This document shows, piece after piece, positions 30,138 to 38,213 of a DNA stretch of 64,000 bases; within the stretch, counting starts at the first letter, position 1; every line of letters begins with the position of its first letter. A program made the position numbers and the translations under genes. A model generated the notes under the pieces. The model was not told where the DNA came from. It saw only the letters and a program-made list of their open reading frames with translations, and did not search any database. This DNA comes from [Mycobacterium] crassicus (GTDB taxonomy: Bacteria; Actinomycetota; Actinomycetes; Mycobacteriales; Mycobacteriaceae): NCBI RefSeq assembly GCF_020181615.1, contig NZ_CP084029.1, positions 3,299,963 through 3,363,962 on the forward strand, written 5' to 3'.

Positions 30138-31162
30138 TTCGGCGCGCACCGTCCCGTGCTCTGGCTGACCACCTTGACGTACATCGGCTGCCCCCCTTTG
30201 CCGTTCACCTTGAGCACGACATCGCAGAAGTAAAAGGAGAAGTAGTTGCCGTACATCGCCTGGCGGTTAAGCGTCCGGTATTTATCGGGCAATACATCGA
30301 GCATATTTTCGAAGAATTCATGATCATCCAGCACGGTTGCCGCGGTCCGGTCAGTCTCGTGAACCACCTTCTGAAACGGCTCCCGAGCATGGGTCAGCAG
30401 ATCGGCGATGGATCCGGTAGCGGCGCTGGTGTAGGCCACCGCGTTGGCGATATCGGTTTTGCGGGCGGCCAACCCGTGGATCAGCTCCGACAGCGAGGTG
30501 ACCGCTTTGTTGAGCTGGTCGCTGTTGCCGCCCAGTGACCCCAACACCACATTGAGGTTGCCGATGACCTGCCCGATCAGCAGATCGCTGTCGGCGAGCG
30601 TGTTGGTCACCGCCGCGGCCTGGTCCAGAAACGATCCGATCGTGCCACCCTGACCCTGAAGTGCCGAGATCAATTGGCCGCTCAGCGCATTGACCTGGTC
30701 CGGGCTCAGCGCGCGGAACAACGGCCGGAAGCCTCCGGTCACCGAATCCAGGTCCAGTGCCGGCGTGGTGCGGGCCAGAGGAATGGTCTGATTGGGCTGG
30801 AGCAGTTTGAAGCCGCCGGCTTCTTCCTCGAGCGCCAGGTAGCGGCCACCGATCAAATCGTCATAGCGGATCAGCGCCCGGGTGCCTTCGGTCAGGGTGA
30901 TCGAAGAGGCGGCGGTGAACTGAACGTGTACCGTCGCATTCGGGTTGACGACGATGTCCTGAACCTTCCCTACCTCCACGCCGGCAATCCGGACCATGTT
31001 GCCTTTTCTCAAGCCGGATACGTTGCTGAACTCCGCGTTGTAGCTCGTGCCGCCGCCGAACCGAAACTGCCCGAAAATCACCACGGTCCCGAACAGGGTG
31101 AGCCCGCAGACGGCCAGAAAGATGGCCAGGCGCCAGATGACACCTTTCAGGTTGTCCCGCAA
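30134..31162 (-). CDS. mceB: Mce family protein MceB
   Basis: This 342-residue Mce subunit, the usual MceB length, has an anchor helix (IWRLAIFLAVCGLTLFGTVVIF) and an MCE domain (YNAEFSNVSGLRKGNMVRIAGVEVGKVQDI). The start is a TTG at 31162: no in-frame ATG exists between the mceA stop and the anchor, and AGGAG sits 7 bp before this TTG. The nearby ATG at 31169-31167 is in another frame that closes after six codons. TTG use here may lower MceB translation relative to its neighbours. Confidence 0.9.
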   Translation of the reverse strand: MRDNLKGVIWRLAIFLAVCGLTLFGTVVIFGQFRFGGGTSYNAEFSNVSGLRKGNMVRIAGVEVGKVQDIVVNPNATVHVQFTAASSITLTEGTRALIRYDDLIGGRYLALEEEAGGFKLLQPNQTIPLARTTPALDLDSVTGGFRPLFRALSPDQVNALSGQLISALQGQGGTIGSFLDQAAAVTNTLADSDLLIGQVIGNLNVVLGSLGGNSDQLNKAVTSLSELIHGLAARKTDIANAVAYTSAATGSIADLLTHAREPFQKVVHETDRTAATVLDDHEFFENMLDVLPDKYRTLNRQAMYGNYFSFYFCDVVLKVNGKGGQPMYVKVVSQSTGRCAPK

Positions 31163-31196
31163 GGCATTTCTCCTGCCTGTCGTAGATCGCTCATGG

Positions 31197-32570
31197 TCAC
31201 GGTGCCGGCGGTGGGCCGGGCTCAGCCGGCGGTGGGCCGGGCTCAGCCGGCGGCACCCCCGGGAACAGTGGCGCCCCGCCCGGCCCGTACAGGTGCGCGC
31301 CGTATGGCGGCGTCGCAGGGCCCAGGTAGGGCTGCGGCCCAACCGCCGGTCCGGGTAGGCACTGCCGCATGGTTGGCGGCAGCGGCACCGCCCGGGTAGC
31401 CCGGAAATAGTCGGAGAAGCACCACTGCCCGAGACCCGGGTTGGGCCGGATATCAAGCCCGGTTCCCCAGCCCGTGTCGGTGACCAGCTGGCGCACTGGG
31501 AAGTTTTTCGTCACGTCCGGCAATGACCCGCATCCCGGTTGTCCACCGGGCCCGCCTTTGGCGGCAACGACCGGCAGATTGTCGGGATAGGCGTAGGGCT
31601 CGTTACCAAGCAGCAGTCCCACGTCGATGATGAGCGACTTACCGTCGCCACCCCAGAGGTTCCGAGAATTGTCGATATACCACTTGGCGCCCTCCAGGAG
31701 GCAGGTGTATTCCGGGTTGTACTCATGCAGCAGATTGGTCGTCGGCTCGAGGTTGTTGACCGTTGCGACGAAACTGTCCTTGCTCGCGCCGAGCAGATCG
31801 GTTCCGGCCTTGGTGAATCCGATCGTGCTGAGCAGCAGGCTGTTCAACTCATTCCGGTGTTTAACGATGGTGGTGCCGGTGGTGGTGGCGGCGTCCAGGA
31901 TCGCCACAATGTCTTGGGTCGCCGCATCGTAGGTATCGTTGAATTTCGCAAACGAACGCCAATTCTCGCGGACGGTGTCGCTGCGCGCGTTGACGGCCAG
32001 CAGCACCTCGTTGAGATCTGTGGTGGCCTCGCCAATCCGTTCACCCCGTCCCCGCACGGCGTCGGACGCCGCGGTCAGCACGGCATTCAGCTTTTCCGGG
32101 TCAACCATTTTGAGCAGGTCGACGACATTTTCGAAAACGGTATTGACCTCTGTGGTGACGTTGCTGGAATGCAGTACGGCGCCGGCTGCCAAACGCTGAG
32201 GACTCGGATCCTCCGGGTACATCAGCTCGACGAACTTATTACCGAAGACGGTGGTGACATCGATCCTGGCGCCCACATTGGCCGGGATGTACCGGATCTG
32301 ATCCGGGTTGATCTCCAGTTTGAGGCCGACCTGCCCCGTACTGCTGTTGATCTGAGCGACGCGGCCCACTTCCACCCCGCGCATCTTGACCTTGGCGCCG
32401 GTCTCCATCACCAGCCCGGAACGATCCGCCGTCAGCGTCACCGGCACGTAGGACCGAAACGTACCGTTGAACGCCGCCCCCGTCGCAAACACCAACACAC
32501 CGGTCACAGCCAGCAGGATCAGTGGCCACCATCCGTTGGGGATTCGGTGTTCCCGTGGCCGCGTTTTCAT
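31197..32570 (-). CDS. mceA: Mce family protein MceA
   Basis: This 457-residue protein is the first Mce subunit. It has an anchor (WPLILLAVTGVLVFATGAAF), an MCE domain (VPVTLTADRSGLVMETGAKVKMRGVEVGRVAQI), the helical region and the MceA-typical C-terminal domain (YNPEYTCLLEGAKWYIDN). The C-terminus ends in a repeated Pro-rich unit, AEPGPPP twice, encoded by a tandem DNA duplication at about 31206-31249. ATG 32570 lies 4 bp after the yrbEB stop. Confidence 0.94.
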   Translation of the reverse strand: MKTRPREHRIPNGWWPLILLAVTGVLVFATGAAFNGTFRSYVPVTLTADRSGLVMETGAKVKMRGVEVGRVAQINSSTGQVGLKLEINPDQIRYIPANVGARIDVTTVFGNKFVELMYPEDPSPQRLAAGAVLHSSNVTTEVNTVFENVVDLLKMVDPEKLNAVLTAASDAVRGRGERIGEATTDLNEVLLAVNARSDTVRENWRSFAKFNDTYDAATQDIVAILDAATTTGTTIVKHRNELNSLLLSTIGFTKAGTDLLGASKDSFVATVNNLEPTTNLLHEYNPEYTCLLEGAKWYIDNSRNLWGGDGKSLIIDVGLLLGNEPYAYPDNLPVVAAKGGPGGQPGCGSLPDVTKNFPVRQLVTDTGWGTGLDIRPNPGLGQWCFSDYFRATRAVPLPPTMRQCLPGPAVGPQPYLGPATPPYGAHLYGPGGAPLFPGVPPAEPGPPPAEPGPPPAP

Positions 32571-32574
32571 TCCG

Positions 32575-33441
32575 CTACCCGGCCAGGTGGAAGTTGCCGG
32601 ACTGGCCATAGACGGCTAACTCGACGGCCACCAACACGAACGCCCCAACCACCATGGACGCCCGCACCGCCCGCCCGACGGCCTCGCCAACCCCGGCCGG
32701 GCCACCGGCCGCGGTGTATCCGTAGTACGTGCAGATCAGCATGACCACGACGATCTCCGCGATCGTTTGGCCGAAGGACCAGAGCAGGTCGCTGGTATGC
32801 AGGAACGTGTTGAAATAGTGGTCATACACCCCGGACCCCTGGCCGTAAATGACGACGGTGCCGAACCGAGCGGCCCAGAAACCTGACATCAGCGCCATCG
32901 CATACAGCGGGAAGACCGCGATCGTTGCGGCCAGAACCCGGGTCGCCGCCAGGTAGGTGACGCTGCGGATACCGATCACCTCCAATGCGTCGATCTCCTC
33001 GTTGATCCGCATGGCCCCCATCTGAGCGGTGGCACCGGCACCGAGGGTGGCCGTCAGCGTGACTTGGGCGGCTCCCGGCGCACCGAGCCGCGGAATGAAA
33101 TACGCCGTGGTAAGTCCGGTGAAGGCCTCCACACCCACGGACTGGAATTCCGTGTAGCCCTGCGCCGCAATGAGTGCGCCGATGGTCAACAGGATGAACG
33201 AGACAATCACGACCGTTCCACCGATCAGCGCGAGAGCTCCGGTCCCCAACCCCATTTGGGCGATAAGCCGCAGCAGCTCCCCCCGGTAGTTGACGACGGC
33301 ATCGGGTATCGAAGCCAGCGTTGTGAAATAGAACCGGGTCTGCTCCCCGATTCGGTCCCAGCCGCCCTTCAGGTTGTCCATGGTGCGCGACAACAGCGCA
33401 AACTGTCGCGTGGGGACAGAAATAGTCAAGGGTTCACCCAT
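32575..33441 (-). CDS. yrbEB: MlaE-type permease YrbEB
   Basis: This 288-residue integral membrane permease of the Mce importer has five to six helices. The conserved cytosolic coupling loop INEEIDALEVIGI (about residues 144-156) contacts the ATPase. The MceG/Mkl ATPase itself is not in this window, as expected because one genomic copy serves several mce loci. ATG 33441 lies 1 bp after the yrbEA stop. Confidence 0.95.
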   Translation of the reverse strand: MGEPLTISVPTRQFALLSRTMDNLKGGWDRIGEQTRFYFTTLASIPDAVVNYRGELLRLIAQMGLGTGALALIGGTVVIVSFILLTIGALIAAQGYTEFQSVGVEAFTGLTTAYFIPRLGAPGAAQVTLTATLGAGATAQMGAMRINEEIDALEVIGIRSVTYLAATRVLAATIAVFPLYAMALMSGFWAARFGTVVIYGQGSGVYDHYFNTFLHTSDLLWSFGQTIAEIVVVMLICTYYGYTAAGGPAGVGEAVGRAVRASMVVGAFVLVAVELAVYGQSGNFHLAG

Positions 33442-33442
33442 T

Positions 33443-34249
33443 TCATTTCATCGTGAACTGGACGCCGACGGCGGTCACGATCATGTTGATGGTGAAGAGC
33501 ATCATGAACGCGAACACCACGGTTTCGTTCACCGCATTACCGACGCCGGCCGGACCGCCGCCAACCGAAATGCCCTTGTAGCAGCCAATCAGGCCGGCTC
33601 CCAAGCCGAACAGAAATGACTTGATCAACGAGACCACTACATCTCCGAGGCCGGTAATCACCGTCATACCCGAGACAAAGGCACCCGCCGAGACATGCAG
33701 GAGATTGATACAGAAAAAGAACGAAACAACCATGCTGGACAGGACTACTAGCCCGTTGAGGGCCACCGAGATCGTGGTGGCCGCGAGGACGCGCGGGATC
33801 ACCAGCGCGTTGATCGGGTCGATGCCCATAACCCGCAGCGCGTCTAGTTCTTCTCGGATGGTCCGTGCACCCAGGTCGGCGCACATCGCGGTGGCGGCGG
33901 CGCCGGCGGTGACCAACACGGTCACCAGCGGAGCTATCTGGTTGACGTTGAAAAACGCGGAACCGGAGCCGGAGAAATCCGCCGCGCCGAGTTCGTTCAG
34001 AACGATATTGAAGATGAACGTGCTGATCAGTGAATACGGGATGACCATCAGCACCGCCGGCAGGAAAGACACCCGGGCCACAAACCATGACTGGCTCAGG
34101 TATTCCCGCCATGCCAGCGGCGTCGTGAAGATGCCCACTATGACGTCAAGCGACATCCCGAAGAATCCGCCCATGACGCGGACCGGCCTGGTGGCCGGAT
34201 ACGCGGATGTCAGGATGCGTGCGCGCCAGGCTGGGCTCGTCAGATCCAT
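33443..34249 (-). CDS. yrbEA: MlaE-type permease YrbEA
   Basis: This is the first permease subunit, 268 residues from ATG 34249 (MDLTSPAWRARIL). An upstream in-frame ATG at 34306 would add 19 residues, but it has no ribosome site and exceeds the family length of about 265. The coupling loop REELDALRVMGIDP and the helix pair with GGGPAGVGNAVNETVV are diagnostic. It lies 93 bp after the SMP-30 gene on the same strand, with no obvious terminator between, so fadD-lactonase-yrbEA read as one transcript. Confidence 0.94.
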   Translation of the reverse strand: MDLTSPAWRARILTSAYPATRPVRVMGGFFGMSLDVIVGIFTTPLAWREYLSQSWFVARVSFLPAVLMVIPYSLISTFIFNIVLNELGAADFSGSGSAFFNVNQIAPLVTVLVTAGAAATAMCADLGARTIREELDALRVMGIDPINALVIPRVLAATTISVALNGLVVLSSMVVSFFFCINLLHVSAGAFVSGMTVITGLGDVVVSLIKSFLFGLGAGLIGCYKGISVGGGPAGVGNAVNETVVFAFMMLFTINMIVTAVGVQFTMK

Positions 34250-34342
34250 CGCACACCCATCCCGCCGGACCTCTCCGTTGTTAGGAACGGGCCCTGCTGA
34301 GTACATGCGACGCCGGCAACGCTTCGGTGTGCGCCCATGCCG

Positions 34343-35284
34343 CTAGCGCAGCCTTCCCGCGGTAGGCGACCGGAAGGTGGTGAGGAAATCGGTTGCCAGC
34401 GAGCCGACGTAGGCCGTTCGCCCGTCAGGGCCGCCGAAGGCAATGCTCGTGGGTAGCACCAGCGGACCCGTGGCCGCGCATCCACCCATCAGTTCGGCGT
34501 TGGCTTTGTCCTCGGCTATCGCTTCGAGAAGGGCGGCCAGGGCGGGCTTGTTGACATCCTCGTAGACGATGTGCAGCTCACCGTCCGCGGTGATGACGTA
34601 AAGCCCGTTGCGGCAGATGATCGTCACCCAGATGTTGCCGTCGACGTCAAACGAAAACCCGTCCGGGAAAGCGCCTTCGCCGAGATCACTCGGCCCGAAA
34701 ACCTCGCGCTCACCCAGCGAGCCATCGGCTTCGATTGGGAAGCGCAGAATTCTGCGTTGCAGAGATTCGGCCGCGTACAGGTAGTCGCCACGCGGCGAGA
34801 CCTTGACCTCGTTGGTGAGGTGCACACCGTCGGCCACCACCCGGGCGCCGCGGTGATCAAGCAGGATTATCTGGCCTTTCGCCGGCCCACGCAGCGCTTC
34901 GTCCCAGGGAGTCGACGTTGTCATGACCGATATCCAGACCCGATCGCCGTCAACACACGGGTAGTTCGCCGCGCCGATCGGAACGCCGTCGATGTTGTCA
35001 AGCAGGACGCTGACGGTCCCGTCGGGCCGGATTTCGTAGACTGCGCCGTCTGCGAGGCCCGCGACCAGGAAGGTTCCATCGGCACGCCGGCTGAACCCAT
35101 TCGGGGTCCCGACACCAGATCCCAGCAGGGTGCCTTCACCGGTGTTCGATAGGCAGGTGACGCCGCCGCGGGCATCCGAAGCCCAGATCCCGTCGTCGGC
35201 GATCCACACGCATTCTGGGCGCGCAAGGCCGGTGCCGAATCGTCCAAAATCCCCTGGAGCCAGGGTGAAATCACGGACAGTCAT
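34343..35284 (-). CDS. SMP-30/gluconolactonase-family hydrolase
   Basis: This 313-residue six-bladed beta-propeller of the SMP-30/lactonase family has ARPECVWIADDGIWASD, GTPNGFSRRADGTFLVAGL, HLTNEVKVSPRGDYLYAAES and FPDGFSFDVDGNIWVT. These contain the Glu, Asn and Asp expected to ligate the catalytic divalent metal. ATG 35284 has GGGAG 7 bp upstream. Known relatives open lactones. It sits between fadD and yrbEA in one transcription unit and opposite a Baeyer-Villiger monooxygenase, which makes a lactone or enol-ester substrate plausible. No signal peptide is seen, so it is cytosolic. Confidence 0.88.
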   Translation of the reverse strand: MTVRDFTLAPGDFGRFGTGLARPECVWIADDGIWASDARGGVTCLSNTGEGTLLGSGVGTPNGFSRRADGTFLVAGLADGAVYEIRPDGTVSVLLDNIDGVPIGAANYPCVDGDRVWISVMTTSTPWDEALRGPAKGQIILLDHRGARVVADGVHLTNEVKVSPRGDYLYAAESLQRRILRFPIEADGSLGEREVFGPSDLGEGAFPDGFSFDVDGNIWVTIICRNGLYVITADGELHIVYEDVNKPALAALLEAIAEDKANAELMGGCAATGPLVLPTSIAFGGPDGRTAYVGSLATDFLTTFRSPTAGRLR

Positions 35285-35311
35285 CAAGTTCTCCCGAATC
35301 CCCTCGGTACT

Positions 35312-37021
35312 TCAGCTGACCTGGTGTGCGGCGGTGGTTCTGGCGTAGAGCTCGTCGATCAGCCCGCCGTATTTCTCCGCAATCGGACGTCGCTTCAGCT
35401 TCATCGTTGGAGTGAGTTCCGTGCTGTTGGGCAACCAGTCGGCATCCATCACGCGCCAAGCTTTGATCTGTTCGACGCGCGACAGCCGGCTGTTGGCGGC
35501 CTCCACTTCAGCCGCGACGGCGGCCTGTACGTCGGGATTGCTGGCGAGACTGGTGTAGTCGGCGTCGGGCATTGCGTGGTTCCGTCCCCACGCACCGAGC
35601 ATGTCGGCGTCGAGAACCAGCAACGCCACGTTGTACGGGCGGCTATCGCCGATAACACAGGCCTGTCCGATCAGTGGACCGGCGGTGGTGAGTGCGGCCT
35701 CAATGGCCAACGGCGACATGTTTTTTCCCGCCGCGTTGATGATCAGTTCCTTCTTGCGGTCGATGATCGACAGGTAGCCGTCCTCGTCGATGCGTCCCAC
35801 ATCTCCGGTGTGCAACCAGCCCTCGATCAGTGTCGCCGCGGTCAGTTCGGGCCGATTACGGTATCCCCGCATCAACACCGGTCCACGGGCGAGAACTTCG
35901 CCGTCATCGGCAAGTTTGATCTCCACTCCGGGCAGCGGGATCCCCACGGTGCCGATCCGGCGCGCGTCTGGCGGGTTGAACGTCAGGATGCCGGTGCTTT
36001 CCGACATACCCCACAACTCACAGATCGGCAAACCCAGATCGTCGAAGTAGCACTGGGTTTCGACCGCAAGGGGCGCCGCGCCGACCAGGAGGACTTGCAC
36101 GGCATCAAGACCAAGCTTGGAGCGGATCGCGCTCTTGGCCTCTTCGGTCAGCTTGCCGGGTGCGGTGACACCCTGCGCTTCAAGCGCAGCACGCAACTTC
36201 TCCCACATCCGCGGCACCGAACCCCAGATGGTGGGATGCACTTGGGCCGTCGCCGCAATGAATTCGCTGATGTCACTGACGCACGTCATTTCCGCGCCGA
36301 GCGTGATCCACCAGCAGTATGCCGACCACCTGTCGCCGACGTGGGCGGGTGGAAGCGCGGACAACAATCGGCCCGCGGGCCGCAGGTTCGCCGTCGCCGT
36401 GATGGCATCGAGGGTGCTCAGCATCGAACCATGCGTCAGTTCAACTGGTTTGGGGGCACCCGTGGTACCAGACGTCCAGATAATCGTCAGCGGATGCTCT
36501 CGGCCTACCCCCCGCCACTGCGCCGCGAAATCGAAACCGGCCGGAGCCGGCGGCAGCTGGTCGAAATCCGCGATATCTATGACATGTTCAACGGCGGTGC
36601 CGTCCAGCGCCTCCCGCACCCGGGGCAGCAGGTCTGTCTCACTGATCACCACCCTGCTTTCGGCGCCAGCAAGCAGAACACGCATCTGCTCGGGCGACGA
36701 CGTGAGATACATCGACCAGGGCACCGCTCTCAGGTGCAACGCCGCGGCGTCGAGCAGGTTGAGCTCTGGCCGATTGCGGAGCAGAAACGCCACGGTGTCG
36801 CCTTCGGCGATACTCAGCGCCGCCAGGCTGCCCGCGAGCCGCTCGACCTGTTGCCCGGCTTCTCGCCAGCTCAGCGTCGGCCCTTTACCGTACGCCGCCA
36901 GCGCCGGTGAATCGCCCCGCGCGGCAACCGACGCCTGGAACGCCTCACAGAGGCTGCGGTAACTGCCGCAGCGCTCCTGGAATGCCGGCGTACCACCGCT
37001 GATCACTGCCGGTTCAGCCAT
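35312..37021 (-). CDS. Long-chain fatty-acid/aromatic-acid CoA ligase (FadD-like)
   Basis: This 569-residue adenylate-forming enzyme has P-loop WTSGTTGAPKPVELTHGSM (TSGTTG at 183-188), LWGMSESTG, and the C-domain hinge GWLHTGDVGRIDEDGYLSIIDRKKELI with the catalytic lysine region INAAGKNMSP. It makes acyl-CoA from a carboxylic acid, CoA and ATP. It is the first gene of the leftward unit, paralleling fadD5 ahead of yrbE1A in the mce1 locus. A strong promoter with a palindromic operator lies about 60-110 bp upstream (37082-37129). Confidence 0.92.
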   Translation of the reverse strand: MAEPAVISGGTPAFQERCGSYRSLCEAFQASVAARGDSPALAAYGKGPTLSWREAGQQVERLAGSLAALSIAEGDTVAFLLRNRPELNLLDAAALHLRAVPWSMYLTSSPEQMRVLLAGAESRVVISETDLLPRVREALDGTAVEHVIDIADFDQLPPAPAGFDFAAQWRGVGREHPLTIIWTSGTTGAPKPVELTHGSMLSTLDAITATANLRPAGRLLSALPPAHVGDRWSAYCWWITLGAEMTCVSDISEFIAATAQVHPTIWGSVPRMWEKLRAALEAQGVTAPGKLTEEAKSAIRSKLGLDAVQVLLVGAAPLAVETQCYFDDLGLPICELWGMSESTGILTFNPPDARRIGTVGIPLPGVEIKLADDGEVLARGPVLMRGYRNRPELTAATLIEGWLHTGDVGRIDEDGYLSIIDRKKELIINAAGKNMSPLAIEAALTTAGPLIGQACVIGDSRPYNVALLVLDADMLGAWGRNHAMPDADYTSLASNPDVQAAVAAEVEAANSRLSRVEQIKAWRVMDADWLPNSTELTPTMKLKRRPIAEKYGGLIDELYARTTAAHQVS

Positions 37022-37081
37022 TCCCCATCTCCCCTGCTGAATCGATCATTTCGTTAGACATTCTCATCAGTATGATTTCAG

Positions 37082-37129
37082 TCTCAGACGAATTGGTCTG
37101 AGATTAGACTCACACGAACAAGCTGTCAA
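37082..37129 (-). promoter_or_regulatory. Promoter with palindromic operator for the fadD-lactonase-mce unit
   Basis: On the - strand, TTGACA (37129-37124) and TAATCT (37106-37101) are spaced by exactly 17 bp, a near-consensus housekeeping promoter with a predicted start near 37094. A 22-bp palindrome (37082-37103), arms TCTCAGAC / GTCTGAGA around GAATTG, matches its own reverse complement at 20 of 22 positions and covers the -10 and start site. A repressor bound there would block initiation. The leader to the fadD ATG is about 73 nt and ends in GGGGAGATGGGGA. Confidence 0.72.
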
Positions 37130-37503
37130 CACCCGAAATCCGCAGGCACGCATCGGCACATGCCGACCCCGCCGAAGCAGAACCGCTCGCGTGCCACAAC
37201 GAACACTTCGGGCCCATCCGCCGAGGCCACTGTCGCCGCCCCGCCGGCCCGACCAGCGCATTTCCCTGCCAACTCGGCGCATTTCCCGTAACGGCGGGTC
37301 GCCGTGATCGCGGTACGCCAGTGTTGCGTCCGGGCGAAGTTCGCCACACCTTCCACCGGGAGGGGGCTACCCCCGTGCTCCAGCGAGTTGAGCACCGGCG
37401 TCTGGCCGGAATCCGTATCGCGAGCTATTGTGCGTAACAGACTTTTTATATACTCTGCCGTATGCGAACGTATGGCCAACGACGCACGAAGAGGAGATCT
37501 CGC
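37130..37503. other. Intergenic region between the divergent fadD and SDR genes
   Basis: No gene is convincing here; the open frames have no ribosome sites and no recognisable protein. Towards the right end, TTGTGC (37428-37433) and TATACT (37449-37454) form a possible rightward promoter, but the 15-bp spacing is short. A GAGGAG ribosome site for the SDR gene is at 37491-37496. Confidence 0.5.
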
Positions 37504-38202
37504 ATGACGACACGCGTTGCCCTGGTCACCGGGGCCAGTGGTGGCATCGGGACGGCGATCGTTGACCGCCTGCGCCGAGACGGATTGAAGGTCGTCACCC
37601 TCGACATCACCGGCGACGTCGACGTCACCCTGGACATCGTCAATGACCCGTTCCCCGCGGACGTTTTCGATCACGTCGACATCTGTATAAGCAATGCCGG
37701 GATCGTTGACACGATCGCTCCGGCGCACAGCATGTCAGCCGAGAAGTGGCATCGCGACATCGACGTCAACCTGACCGGAGCGTTCCGCGTCATCCAAGCG
37801 TGCCTGCCAGGTATGCGGGAGCGCCGTTATGGTCGGGTCATCGCGGTCTCGAGTCTGGCTGGTAAGACGGGAGTCGCCGGCAAGGTGGCCTACGCCGCAT
37901 CCAAGGCTGGCCTTCAGGGTGCAGTGAAGACGATCGCGATCGAGAACGTCGGTTACGGGATCACCGCCAACTGCGTCCAACCAGGATTCGTGGAAACGCC
38001 TGGCCTGCAAGCACTCCCGGTCGAGACGCAGAACCGGCTGCTCGCCGCAATACCCGTGCGCCGGTTCTGCAGGCCCGCCGAGGTCGCCGACCTGATCGCG
38101 TTCCTCGGTGCCGAATCCAGCGGGTACATCACCGGACAGGAGATCGCCATTGACGGCGGCACCGGACTGCAGACCGTAACCATCGGCCGCGACCACCCCT
38201 GA
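37504..38202 (+). CDS. Short-chain dehydrogenase/reductase
   Basis: This 232-residue classical SDR has the cofactor motif TGASGGIG (residues 9-16), NAG in ISNAGIVD, catalytic Ser in VIAVSSLAG and YAASK active-site motif. The C-terminal ITGQEIAIDGGTG is typical. The acidic residue after the second strand (LDIT) suggests NAD rather than NADP, which fits alcohol oxidation to a ketone. ATG 37504 has GAGGAG 7 bp upstream. The Baeyer-Villiger monooxygenase begins 11 bp after the stop. Confidence 0.92.
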   Translation: MTTRVALVTGASGGIGTAIVDRLRRDGLKVVTLDITGDVDVTLDIVNDPFPADVFDHVDICISNAGIVDTIAPAHSMSAEKWHRDIDVNLTGAFRVIQACLPGMRERRYGRVIAVSSLAGKTGVAGKVAYAASKAGLQGAVKTIAIENVGYGITANCVQPGFVETPGLQALPVETQNRLLAAIPVRRFCRPAEVADLIAFLGAESSGYITGQEIAIDGGTGLQTVTIGRDHP

Positions 38203-38213
38203 GGGAAGGCAGC

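Noticed and set aside
37428..37454. Rightward promoter TTGTGC / TATACT for the SDR-monooxygenase genes
   Set aside because: Spacing of 15 bp is too short to call with confidence; mentioned only in the intergenic entry.
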